Assembly: GCA_029204225.1 (NCBI GenBank)
Contig: MU831832.1
Span: forward strand, 1 to 64,000
Source of the DNA: Diphasiastrum complanatum
Taxonomy: Eukaryota > Streptophyta > Lycopodiopsida > Lycopodiales > Lycopodiaceae
Reading direction: 5' to 3'
Length of the DNA: 64,000 nt
Shown here piece after piece: positions 48,371-57,250 of the stretch; position 1 is the stretch's first letter; the number at the start of each line of letters is the position of its first letter. The translations under genes were made by a program, and so were the position numbers. The notes beneath the pieces are model-generated. The model ran no database searches and was not told the origin of the DNA. It saw nothing but the letters and a program-made list of their open reading frames with translations.

Positions 48371-48926
48371 CTCCCTCTTCAACTAGTTTTAGCATAGACT
48401 TTGATAATACTCCAAGTGAAGTCCTATGCTTCATGAACAAGTCTTTTCTCAATGCTTTGGTGAAGATATCAGCTACACATTCCCTTGAAGACACATGTTG
48501 AAGCTCCACCTCCTTTGCAATGACTCGCTCCCTCACAAAATGATATTGTATCCCAATATGCTTGCTCCTAGCATGAAAGATAGGATTTGATGCCATTCTT
48601 TGGGCTGATTGATTGTCAAAAAAGATGATTGGGCTCTCTGAAAAATCCAGCAAGTGAAGATCCTTGATCATCCTTTTGATCCATACCATCTCCTTTGTGC
48701 AATGTGTAAGAGCTTTGTACTCGGCCTCACTAGATGACAATGAGATAGTGGCTTGTTTCTTTGACATCCATGATATAGCTCCATCACCTATGAAAATACA
48801 ATAAGCACTAATGGATTTCCTATCCATTACATCTCCAGCATAGTCCGAATCTGAAAATCCAAAAAGATTAGGTGATGATCCCTCATACAATATGCCAAAA
48901 TCTCGAGTTCCAATGATGTACCTCAA
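48366..48926 (-). CDS. RNase H segment of element E Pol
   Basis: The frame has GFSDSDYAGDVMDRKS, SSSEAEYKALTHCTKE, a DNQSA motif, HARSKHI and ADIFTKAL, so it is a copia RNase H. It ends with a stop inside the 3' LTR, as in element A. It lies in a different frame from the preceding pol ORF: the boundary with the foreign segment at about 48,953 is out of frame, so RNase H would not be translated as part of the same polyprotein without a frameshift. The frame is otherwise undamaged. Confidence 0.92.
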   Translation of the reverse strand: MRYIIGTRDFGILYEGSSPNLFGFSDSDYAGDVMDRKSISAYCIFIGDGAISWMSKKQATISLSSSEAEYKALTHCTKEMVWIKRMIKDLHLLDFSESPIIFFDNQSAQRMASNPIFHARSKHIGIQYHFVRERVIAKEVELQHVSSRECVADIFTKALRKDLFMKHRTSLGVLSKSMLKLVEEGV

Positions 48927-48937
48927 AACTCGCTTTC

Positions 48938-51631
48938 CTAGCTTCCAATGCTCCTAGCATAGTTTTTGCCAATAGAACTTTGATCCATCATAAGAATGAT
49001 CTTCTTCCTAAGAATAGATCTCCTTTCAATGATCATGTAATGCTCAAAATAGAAACAACCATAATTGATATAGAGAATAGTGTCCACTTGGGATGCTTCA
49101 CTATTTCTTACATCAATTTTACATGTAAAAATGTGACTAGAACATGAAGAATCAAATAGAATGTAAATGAAATGATTCCACCATGCTTCCAACTCTGAAC
49201 TCTCTGGAAAAATACAGCAAACAAACAATAAATGTGAGTGATCAACTTTTGCTTGCATGTCTCCTCCTTCTTTGTCCTTTGTTGCCATGTATCCACCATG
49301 ATACTCCATGAATGAGCCTCCATCTTCATCTTGCCACAAGATACCATCAAACCTTAGAAATCCATGAGTAGGTGAGTACATTAATGATGAAAATCCAGCA
49401 CCACATGACTCCATAAACCAGGTAGGTTGCACTAGTCCATCTTCAAGATCTACTTGACACAAGAAAATGACCATGAATTCACCAAAAATTGACAATCTCC
49501 AAGTATTGGCACCAAGTAGCTCAACACTTGCGAACTTAGCCATGGATGAGTGACATAATGAACCTCCAATAGCTTCATTTCCATCAGCAAAATCAGCCAA
49601 GAATGCTAGTACAAATCCAACATCAAAACAATGCTCACCAATGTAGCTAGTTTTACCATATCTTGACAATTTGCACACATCCACATGAAATTGCTCAAAC
49701 ATGAGATAGAAAAAGTAAAGTAAACTTGAACAACACTTCCTTGATGCTCCTTTGACCTTACTTGAGTCTTCAATATTCTGCAAAAATAGATCCATAACAC
49801 CTTTGCCAATTAGCTCTCCTTTGATACTCTTGACTAGCTCCAAATTGCCACCTTCCCTTTTGACTAGTTGAAGCGCTTTGAGATCAACCTCTTGATCTTC
49901 AACTTGACCATCAAAGTCATTGAACAAACTTTGTTTTCCAGATCCATTACTTGATTTTACAGCAAGATAACATCCGTCCACTTGCATAGCTCCATGTACA
50001 CAAGAAGATCCTCCAAAAGATGTTTCACTCTTCATAAGAGCTTGATACTCAAGATCCATTGCTTGGATCCACTCCTCTTCTTTCCTTGCCTGATCTACAC
50101 CTGTAGGCTCATCCAAAGAGGTTAGAAAAGCAACATAATTTCCAAAAACTACTTGCTTACCCTTTTGATCATATGTGAGCCTTGAAGGTACTTGTATTTC
50201 TCTTGATGTTCTCCTTGGCTTTTGACTTGATGAAGGTCCATCATCACCACCATCCAAAGTAGGATCCTTCTCATCAACATCAAGAATGTTAGATCCATCT
50301 ACTTTACCATCAATCATGCTTGAAGACACCTTTGGAATGTTTCCCTCATCAAAAATGACATCTCTACCAACAATCACTTTGTTAGTAGAAGGAATGTAAA
50401 CCTTGTAGGCTTTACTCACCTCACTATATCCAACAAAAATACCTCTTCTTGAAGATGGATCCTCCTTGGTCCTATCATCAAGAGTAATGCTGACATAGCA
50501 TGTGCATCCAAAGGTTCTTAGAAAGTTGACACTCGGCCTCCTCGTGAATAGCATCTCAAAAGGTGTCCTTCCATCCAAAATAGCACTCGACCACCTATTG
50601 CACAAGAAATTGGCACACAACAAAGCTTGATCCCAAAATAGTTTGTCAAGATTGGCACTTAACCTCATAGCTTTAGCCCTTTCACATAAAGTTCTATTCT
50701 TCCTTTCAGCCACTCCATTTTGTTGTGGGGTCCTTGATATTGTATACTCCCTCTTGATCCCATGCTCATCACAAAAGGCCTTGAACTTGTTAGATATGTA
50801 CTCACCACCATTGTTTCCTCTCAAGCACTTGATCTTTGTGGAAAATTGGTTCTCCCTTGCATTCTTGAACTTGACAAAGACATCATACACTTCATCCTTG
50901 CTCTTTAGTAGATAGATCCAACAAAATCTACTAAAATCATCAATGAATGTTACATACATCTTAGCTCTACTATTGCTAATTGTAGTAAATCCATGAATAT
51001 CCGAATGTACAAGTTGAAAAGGCTTTGTACATCTAGAAATAGATCTAGTATAAGGTAGTCTATGTGACTTAGACAAAGCACAAGACTCACAAACATGCTT
51101 GTCATTACTTAAGGAACTTGGAAGACCAATCACAACCTTCTTCCTTGCCGTTACCTCCAATGACTTGAAGTTGAGGTGCCCCATCCTTTTGTGCCAAACC
51201 TCTTGAATAGAAATTTGCTCCCTTGCAACACATCCACTTTGGTTAGCAATAACACAAGCATCAAGTTTGAACAACTTCCCTTGCCTTTTACCTTTTCCAA
51301 TCAAGACATCCTTCCTTTTGATCAAACAAGCATCTCCATCAAACTCCACCTTGAGGCCCTTACTTAGCATTTGACTCACACTAAGCAAATTCTTGGTAAT
51401 AGATGGAATAAACAAGACATCCTCCAAATGAAGATTCCTATCTGTAGAGAGAGAAATACGAATTGTGCCAATCCCTTTGATTGCACACTCACCATCATTG
51501 GCCATGTAGATCACCCTCTTGTCATCTCCATATGCCAACAAAGAAGTGAAGTATTCTTTGTGAAAGGTCATGTGTGAACTTGCTCCACTATCAATCCACC
51601 AAGGATCTAGATCTCCATCATTAGCAAGCAT
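48938..51631 (-). CDS. Element E Pol: protease and integrase fused to a foreign 350-codon segment
   Basis: 897 codons. Residues 1-537 are copia protease (WWIDSGASSHM near 11-21), pre-integrase (WHKRMGHLNF) and integrase (SDIHG, LRGNNGGEYIS, NGVAERKNRT), ending in the linker EWIQAMDLEYQALM. In this integrase the second catalytic aspartate appears as N (RGNNGG instead of RSDNGG), which should abolish activity. Where RT should begin, residues 538-893 instead read a sequence unlike any retroelement protein I know. The frame then stops at 48,938, just past the return to RNase H homology. The start is the first ATG after a gag-pol frame break at about 51,637. Confidence 0.88.
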   Translation of the reverse strand: MLANDGDLDPWWIDSGASSHMTFHKEYFTSLLAYGDDKRVIYMANDGECAIKGIGTIRISLSTDRNLHLEDVLFIPSITKNLLSVSQMLSKGLKVEFDGDACLIKRKDVLIGKGKRQGKLFKLDACVIANQSGCVAREQISIQEVWHKRMGHLNFKSLEVTARKKVVIGLPSSLSNDKHVCESCALSKSHRLPYTRSISRCTKPFQLVHSDIHGFTTISNSRAKMYVTFIDDFSRFCWIYLLKSKDEVYDVFVKFKNARENQFSTKIKCLRGNNGGEYISNKFKAFCDEHGIKREYTISRTPQQNGVAERKNRTLCERAKAMRLSANLDKLFWDQALLCANFLCNRWSSAILDGRTPFEMLFTRRPSVNFLRTFGCTCYVSITLDDRTKEDPSSRRGIFVGYSEVSKAYKVYIPSTNKVIVGRDVIFDEGNIPKVSSSMIDGKVDGSNILDVDEKDPTLDGGDDGPSSSQKPRRTSREIQVPSRLTYDQKGKQVVFGNYVAFLTSLDEPTGVDQARKEEEWIQAMDLEYQALMKSETSFGGSSCVHGAMQVDGCYLAVKSSNGSGKQSLFNDFDGQVEDQEVDLKALQLVKREGGNLELVKSIKGELIGKGVMDLFLQNIEDSSKVKGASRKCCSSLLYFFYLMFEQFHVDVCKLSRYGKTSYIGEHCFDVGFVLAFLADFADGNEAIGGSLCHSSMAKFASVELLGANTWRLSIFGEFMVIFLCQVDLEDGLVQPTWFMESCGAGFSSLMYSPTHGFLRFDGILWQDEDGGSFMEYHGGYMATKDKEGGDMQAKVDHSHLLFVCCIFPESSELEAWWNHFIYILFDSSCSSHIFTCKIDVRNSEASQVDTILYINYGCFYFEHYMIIERRSILRKKIILMMDQSSIGKNYARSIGS
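48953..50020 (-). other. Foreign segment replacing RT in element E
   Basis: About 1,068 bp. It has no similarity to the RT of element A (3683-4575) and no YVDD. Homology with A stops after codons for QALMKSE and resumes at codons for HWKLGKRVLRYI. The segment is open in the pol frame over its full length. Its translation is rich in C, W, F, D and E, with phrases such as SSCVHGAMQVDGCYLAV, LSIFGEFMVIFLCQVDLEDG and FMEYHGGYMATKDKEGGD. Several hydrophobic stretches occur but none is a clear membrane helix. Capture of a spliced host coding sequence or of another element is possible. I do not recognise it. Confidence 0.85.
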
Positions 51632-51634
51632 ACA

Positions 51635-52495
51635 TCACAAAAGCATCATCATTTGCATCTTGCACATCCAAACCATCTTCATCAAGAGTAAGATTACCTT
51701 GCTTGTCTCTTGATCTCTCTTCTTCTTGTAGCACTCACTTGCAAAGTGTCCTTTGATGCCACAATAGAAGCACTTGAGCTTTGATCTATCCTTCTTTTTG
51801 CCACTTGAAGAAGCATCCACTTGATCTTGCCCTTTAGACCACTTGCTTTTGGTTTTTCCCTTGAATTTGCCCTTTGTGAACATAGCATCCTCTTGAAGTG
51901 TCGATGTAGATCCACCTCTTGCTTGAAGCCTATATTCCTCATTGATCAAGATCTCTTGAAGATCCATCAAACTTGGCAAAGTCTTTTGAATAGCAATACT
52001 TTGAACAATGTTAGCATGAGCATCCAACAAGCCATTAAGAATCACTTGAATAAGCCCTCCTTCCTTAATGCTTTCATCTATGCAAGCTAACTCATCATTC
52101 AATGCTTTCATTCTCAAAACAAAAGTACTTGGACTTTCTTCATTCTTTTGCAAACAAGAAAAGATTTGCCTTCTTAGAGTCAACACTCTAGAAGTAGACT
52201 TGGATTCATAAAGCTTCTTCAATGAATTCCAAGCTTCCAAAGATGATGTGCACTTACCAACTTCCTTGAGAAGTTCATTGGTAACATTCATCTTTATCAT
52301 GTGTAGAGCCTTCTTGGCCCTCTTGTCATACCTCAATTGATCTTGTTGTGTTGCTGGTCTCTCCTCCAAACCTACAACAATATCCAAAACATCATTCATC
52401 TCAAGAAGTGACTCCATCCTCACTTTCCATAATGAATAGTTACTTGAGGTAAGCCTATCATTGGCTTCCAACATGACTCCAATTGAGGTTGCCAT
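51635..52495 (-). CDS. gag: Copia Gag of element E
   Basis: 286 codons beginning MATSIGVMLEANDRLTSSNY. The Gag body (SLWKVRMESLLEMN, RVLTLRRQIFSCLQ, NGLLDAHANIVQS) closely follows element A. It contains an intact basic stretch FTKGKFKGKTKSKW and the zinc knuckle CFYCGIKGHFASEC (about 51,731-51,772). After the knuckle a one-base deletion near 51,700 leads out of frame to a TGA at 51,637-51,635. The linker to protease reads correctly in the neighbouring frame and a second shift restores it before pol. Gag itself is complete and could assemble particles. Confidence 0.93.
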   Translation of the reverse strand: MATSIGVMLEANDRLTSSNYSLWKVRMESLLEMNDVLDIVVGLEERPATQQDQLRYDKRAKKALHMIKMNVTNELLKEVGKCTSSLEAWNSLKKLYESKSTSRVLTLRRQIFSCLQKNEESPSTFVLRMKALNDELACIDESIKEGGLIQVILNGLLDAHANIVQSIAIQKTLPSLMDLQEILINEEYRLQARGGSTSTLQEDAMFTKGKFKGKTKSKWSKGQDQVDASSSGKKKDRSKLKCFYCGIKGHFASECYKKKRDQETSKVILLLMKMVWMCKMQMMMLL

Positions 52496-53083
52496 GTAGC
52501 AATGACCTGATCTTATCTTTCAACCTACTTCAATGCACAAAGCACTCCTTTGAACAACAACAAATGCTTTCAAAAAAAATCACCAAGATTTGAAACTATC
52601 TCACAAATTCTCTTCTAGCACTTATCCAAGCAAATCAACACATAGAATCATGGAATCTTGATCAACCTATGATCTATCCTCAATCTAATGACTTTTGCCA
52701 CTTCCTAAGATTGAAACACACTCAAATGAAGTCCAGCAACCTCACTATCTAGAGATCCAATCAAAATTAGGGTTTTGACAAAATCAAAAAAATTGACTAT
52801 TCCAAATCTACATGCAAATGCTGAAAATTTGATATGCAATCTATAAGCAACCACTTAGGTTGAACCAATGATCCAAAAATCAGCCAAATCCAGCATGTGA
52901 ATTCAAAAATCGGAATTAAACAAGTATATTGACCTATTTAGTGTTTTGATCTACAAAAGATCCAATCTACAAAAGCAAAAAATCCGATTTTGGTGTAGAA
53001 TCCTCTCTAGCATGCTCTAGACTTGATATCTTCACCAAATCATTGATAGATCTGATTTCCTCCTTCATAACCTGAAACACAAG
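52496..53083 (-). other. Leader of element E
   Basis: About 590 bp between the primer-binding site and gag, without ORFs. Half the length of the leader in element A. Confidence 0.7.
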
Positions 53084-53094
53084 CTCTGATACCA
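53084..53094 (-). promoter_or_regulatory. Primer-binding site of element E
   Basis: The minus strand reads TGGTATCAGAGCTT directly after the LTR end; complementary to initiator-methionine tRNA. Confidence 0.9.
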
Positions 53095-53745
53095 TGTGAA
53101 AGATTTCAGATCCTTTAGATCCAATGTACTTGAATGATCTTTGGTTAGAAAGAGAAATACACTACCAATTTCACCAATGTAGAAAAAACCAGCATCTACA
53201 CACAATTTGAGATGCAAACACTAATAGAACTTGATCAAACTTGAATGAAATGATTATGTACTATTATTGTCCGTACAAAACCAGCAAGCTACTGTATTTC
53301 ACACGTGTGGATCCAAAAATAACAAATATAGATCATTCTACACATAGAATTGCAAGCAATCACCAAGATAGTGCACCAATGGATAGTAGAACCCAAGAGA
53401 ACCATGTATAAGCATGAAATGAGATAGAGAAGAGAGAAGATGAATCTCTCCACGAGTTACATCCTTTTATAGCAGGTCCAAACCCTATTTGGCCACTTGG
53501 CTTTCCCACCAAAATGCTAACCCTACCTATTTTGGGTCTAGATTCAATGTACCCAACTTATTCAAATTGAATCTACTCAAACTCACATTCTATCTTTCCC
53601 ACACTTTCAAAAAGTGTTTATTCAAATGAAATGTAGACTAATGAACTTTGGAAAGTCAACCTCTAAGTCTAAAACAAGTTTTGGCCTCAATATGCCAAAT
53701 ATGGAAATATTGCAAAATGTGATGAAACTAGTTGAATCTTTCACA
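53095..53745 (-). repeat. 5' LTR of element E
   Basis: 651 bp, with the same ends as the 3' LTR. The TATAAAAGG box at 53,471-53,463 is the likely promoter for the element transcript. Confidence 0.95.
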
Positions 53746-53796
53746 GAGACTTCCAACCTTTGAAAATCTACACAAGATCTTGTTACAGGAGGAACA
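53746..53796 (+). pseudogene. Copia gag fragment, right part
   Basis: Continues the Gag reading broken by element E: RLPTFENLHKILLQEEQW, matching LPSFDELIGILMQEEQ of element D. It ends where Helitron helicase sequence starts. Confidence 0.75.
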
Positions 53797-54051
53797 ATGG
53801 TGAGAAGTGATGAGGCTTCCATGGTACATAAGTATGCCATCGAGTGTGTGGATCGGTCACTACGTGACATATTGGGTATTGAAATTCCATTTGGAGGGAG
53901 TTCCGATCATTTTTTTTGGTGATTTCTGTCAGGTGCTCCTGGTTGTACGACAAGGCAATCGTGCACATATTGTGAGACCTTCATTGAAGTGCTCGCATTT
54001 GTGAAAATATATGGAGATGCACAAGCTGCCATTGAACATGCACGTTATGGG
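53797..54051 (+). pseudogene. Helitron PIF1-like helicase fragment
   Basis: A first frame reads SDEASMVHKYAIECVDRSLR and LGIEIPFGG, which matches the DEA(P/S)M Walker B region of plant Helitron PIF1-type helicases. After a frame change near 53,910 a second frame reads IIFFGDFCQVLLVVRQGNRA and then SLKCSHL, a TGA in place of a tryptophan codon, and KYMEMHKLPLNM. This is the usual order GGDFRQVLPVV, SPLW, LTxNM. Two lesions in 250 bases and no flanking helicase domains make it a short dead fragment. It abuts an LTR at 54,052. Confidence 0.8.
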
Positions 54052-54999
54052 TGTGAGAAATTGTCAGCTAGTTTGATCTTTTCTGTTTGGCAATTGAGGC
54101 CAATTTGCATTTTTAGACTTAGAGATATATATTTCAAAGTTATATTAGTCTAAACGTTTTTGAATTACCACTTTTGGAAAGTGAGGAAAAGTAAGTAGGC
54201 GAGTTTGGACCCATTCAAATTTGAATGATTGGTACATTGAATCTAGTCCATATTATGAGTAGGGTTTCGGATCTAGAAGTTTCTATAGAGGGAAGCCACA
54301 TTGTAGAAGTTCATTTGTTGATGGAATTGCTCAATCAATTGAGTACAGAGTAAGGTGACTCTCAGTCAGTGATGGCCAACCAGTAGTCGCTATCAGATAG
54401 CGATGGTCAGTCAAAAAAGAGTTTCATTAATGGCTTGCTAATTTGAAGAAACATGCACTCATGTTTGTCATAGAATAAGTACACATATCTTGCATAGGAG
54501 TGCGATGAAGTGTCCTATAGAAATGCGCTTGAGTTTCCTTGGATGGTAGTTAGAAATCAGAGTTAATCTAATATACATTTTATGTAAGCTCTAAATGTGA
54601 TATTGTAATTAGTGTACAGTTAATTAGATTTGTTGTATTCAGGTGTATTCGGGATGTGACCCGTTAGGATATATTGATCGAGCACTGATCCCGTAGATGG
54701 CTACTTGGGTTAGCCGGGTAGCCACACATAGGAAGAATTAGCTTGTACATAATTTTATACAGTGTATGCTATACTCGAGGGCATGTCTCGAGTTTGTCGG
54801 TCGAATGTGGCCATATCAGGCCCGACCTTAGTTTGACAAGTGGTAGGCCAATTTTAGGACACCTACCTTTTCATGCAGTTTGTGAATACTCTATATGTAC
54901 AATGTTTTTTTGTAATCTATTAACTTTTGTTGATAAGGAGTGGCTATGGTGATTGTGTGATGTGATCTGCATACTGCACTAGATTCTATCGGAATTTCA
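54052..54999 (+). repeat. 5' LTR of gene-less LTR element F
   Basis: Starts TGTGAGAAATTGTCAGC and ends GGAATTTCA, followed by a primer-binding site. Its first 250 bases align with the LTR of element E (shared TTTTAGACTTAGAG, ATTAGTCTAAA and GTACATTGAATCTAG). The end, from about 54,845, is repeated at 56,885-57,057. Confidence 0.75.
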
Positions 55000-55002
55000 A
55001 CT

Positions 55003-55014
55003 TGGTATCAGAGC
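55003..55014 (+). promoter_or_regulatory. Primer-binding site of element F
   Basis: TGGTATCAGAGC, the canonical copia site, four bases after the LTR end. Confidence 0.85.
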
Positions 55015-56884
55015 GTCAGGGTGTTGCAGGTATGCAGGATCCGGTGGAGCTATGGGATAGCATCTTTCACCAGGAGAAATAGCACTCAGAGCGTCTTAGG
55101 AGAGAGGACTCCATACAAGGTATCGGCAATCCGGATGGCTAGAGAAAGCAAAGTTCCCTCGATCGAAGCTTTGAGGAAGATCAGAACGATCGTCGTAGGT
55201 GGATTTCGGGGAGAATTCACGGAAAAACTTGTAGTTTTGGTGGTTTCGAGGAAGTCATTGATGGTGGCTTCATAATTCATTGTGTGGATAGTCGTTTGGT
55301 GCAACGGGGCTTGCATGAGAATGCAAAGAGCGGTGATGGAGAGCCATAGAAATTTACAAGAGCAGATTGGGTGGAAATCTGAGAAAATTGCAAAATTTTC
55401 AGATTCTATGAGCTATTGAAGACTTTCTCAGAAAAGCGGATCTTTAGCGGACAATTGGACACCAATCGAATAGCTGTAAATTTGATCACTGAGCTAAAGG
55501 AAGGGCGACTCAGTCAGATGATGATCTGCAAGAGAAACCATAGGAAATTGTGGTGTAAAAAGCCCAAAGGTCCTCTCTTTCTCACAGCTAGGGTTTAAAG
55601 ATGAAAAATCATGGATCTCTCTCTCCACATAACTATTTCTGGAACTATAAAAGTCCAGTGGAGGGCGCCCTGATGAGAGGATGGACATTGGCGGCCGTGG
55701 AGCAGACATAAAGAGGTCGTGAGAGAACCAAGTGGGTTTTCAAACCCCATTCAAGCAACCATACTTGGAAAACCTGGAGGAGGAAGTAGAGGTGAAGGAA
55801 GGAGAGCCGTGGAGGAGGCGCAGGCCTCGCGCGCATCCTACGAGAGGGAGGCCATAGCGTCTTGAGGAGCACAACGGCCGAAAGAGTTTGGATAAGTGCA
55901 CAGATGGGTGTAGGGCCATTGGATCTGGATCCATGGAGATCCACGGTCAGGATGTGATGCTTGGGGAGCAATATGGACTGCAGGATCAAGAGCCACCATT
56001 GGGATGCAAGTAAAGGGCCATGAAGGGCCAGAATGAAGTTTCTTCATTAAAAATTCTCAATGAGAAAGGCATTGAAGGGACTCAAAGTCCAGAATGGACT
56101 TCACTTCCTTAAAAATCTTCATTATGAAGAATCAGTTCAATTTTGCAAGGCATATTGGTTTTGGGCCTAACCTTGGCTAGAGGGCACCTTTTTTGGCCAT
56201 CCTTGGGCCAAAATAAACCCTGAAACTAGCTGCTCAGAGCCAGCGGATAGAGCAACGTCACAGAGCAGGGAAAAACATGTTTTGAGGTGTTTTCATCACC
56301 ATTCTACTGAGCAGAGTGCTGGTGACCTAGTGATGGGCTACATTCGCTATTTGGGTACCGTAGGGCCAAATTTGGGGCAATCTTTTGGCTTGTGAAACCT
56401 GCTACAAGGTGGTACAATGAGGCATTATTACTTCAAAATCATTATTACTTACTCTTGATAGGGTAACAGGGTGTTTGGAAGCGGTAAATGTAGTATGGGG
56501 GCAAATGGTAGCAGAATTGTGTGGAGAAAGCTAGTTTTGGCGATGAAAGTGCAGTTTGGCGGCGTGACTACTCATCATTGGCGACAATTTTGAGAGGGCA
56601 AGCATCACAGGTGAGAGGTAGGCATGGTATGCTGGTTACAAGTGAAAAATTCTTGTGATCAGGTTCAACTCTTGGGGTTAGAACCGACCAACGTCAGGTG
56701 GCATTTTGGGGGAACGCTCTCACAGGCATGATCGACAATAGTATTGTCGAATCAAGTGATAGCTTCATTGACGCACGCATCTGTAGCTTGGAAATTTTTT
56801 GTTCAGAGGGAAATATGGGCTAGCTTGGAGGTACACACATTTTGGCAGTGACGGGTGATGGAAGTGCGAGGTGGTGCCTATTGG
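55015..56884 (+). other. Interior of element F, without retroelement genes
   Basis: About 1.9 kb with only short ORFs and no gag, protease, integrase or RT motif on either strand. Relatively GC-rich at 55,650-55,900. Probably the interior of a non-autonomous LTR element, or a leader whose coding part is lost. Confidence 0.55.
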
Positions 56885-57057
56885 AGGCCAGTTTTAAGAC
56901 ACCTGCCTTTTCATGCAATTTGTGAATACTCTATATGTACAGTGTTTCTTTGTAATTTATTAACTTTTGTTGTGCCATCTTTGAGAGCTTATGAGGAGTG
57001 GCTACAATGATTGTTTGATGTGATCTTTATATTGCACTAGATTCTATCGGAATTTCA
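56885..57057 (+). repeat. Partial second copy of the LTR of element F
   Basis: Direct repeat of 54,845-54,999 with a roughly 20-base length difference in the middle (GTGCCATCTTTGAGAGCTTA). It ends in the same GGAATTTCA. Only the 3' part of the LTR is present. Confidence 0.75.
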
Positions 57058-57147
57058 ACTATGGTTGCAGGATTTTTGATTCAAAAATGCGACGGATCTC
57101 TGCTACAACATCGGCTCCCTAATTGGTAGTAGAAAGCGCGATAAGAT

Positions 57148-57250
57148 CTATTATGGAAATGCGCTAAGGTCTCATCTGGAAATGTGCTCGAGTCTCTTCT
57201 GAAAGTGCGCCCAGATCTCTTCTAAAAAATGCGCTCAAGTCTTTTCTCAA
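57148..57250. repeat. Short tandem array, 23-28-bp units
   Basis: Four degenerate units around ATGCGCTCAAGTCTCTTC. A single similar unit (AAATGCGCTTGAGTTTCCTT) lies at about 54,519 in the LTR of element F. Confidence 0.65.

Larger units (their letters stand above)
47721..53745 (-). mobile_element. Complete Ty1/copia-derived element E, with RT replaced
   Basis: LTRs at 47,721-48,370 and 53,095-53,745 bound the element, and GAGAC is duplicated at 47,716-47,720 and 53,746-53,750. On the minus strand the order is 5' LTR, primer-binding site, leader, gag, protease, integrase, a foreign segment, RNase H, polypurine tract, 3' LTR. By eye the LTRs differ by about 13 substitutions and one indel in 650 bases. 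Gag and pol are related to element A throughout, except that the RT is absent. The element must therefore depend on RT made elsewhere. Confidence 0.95.
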
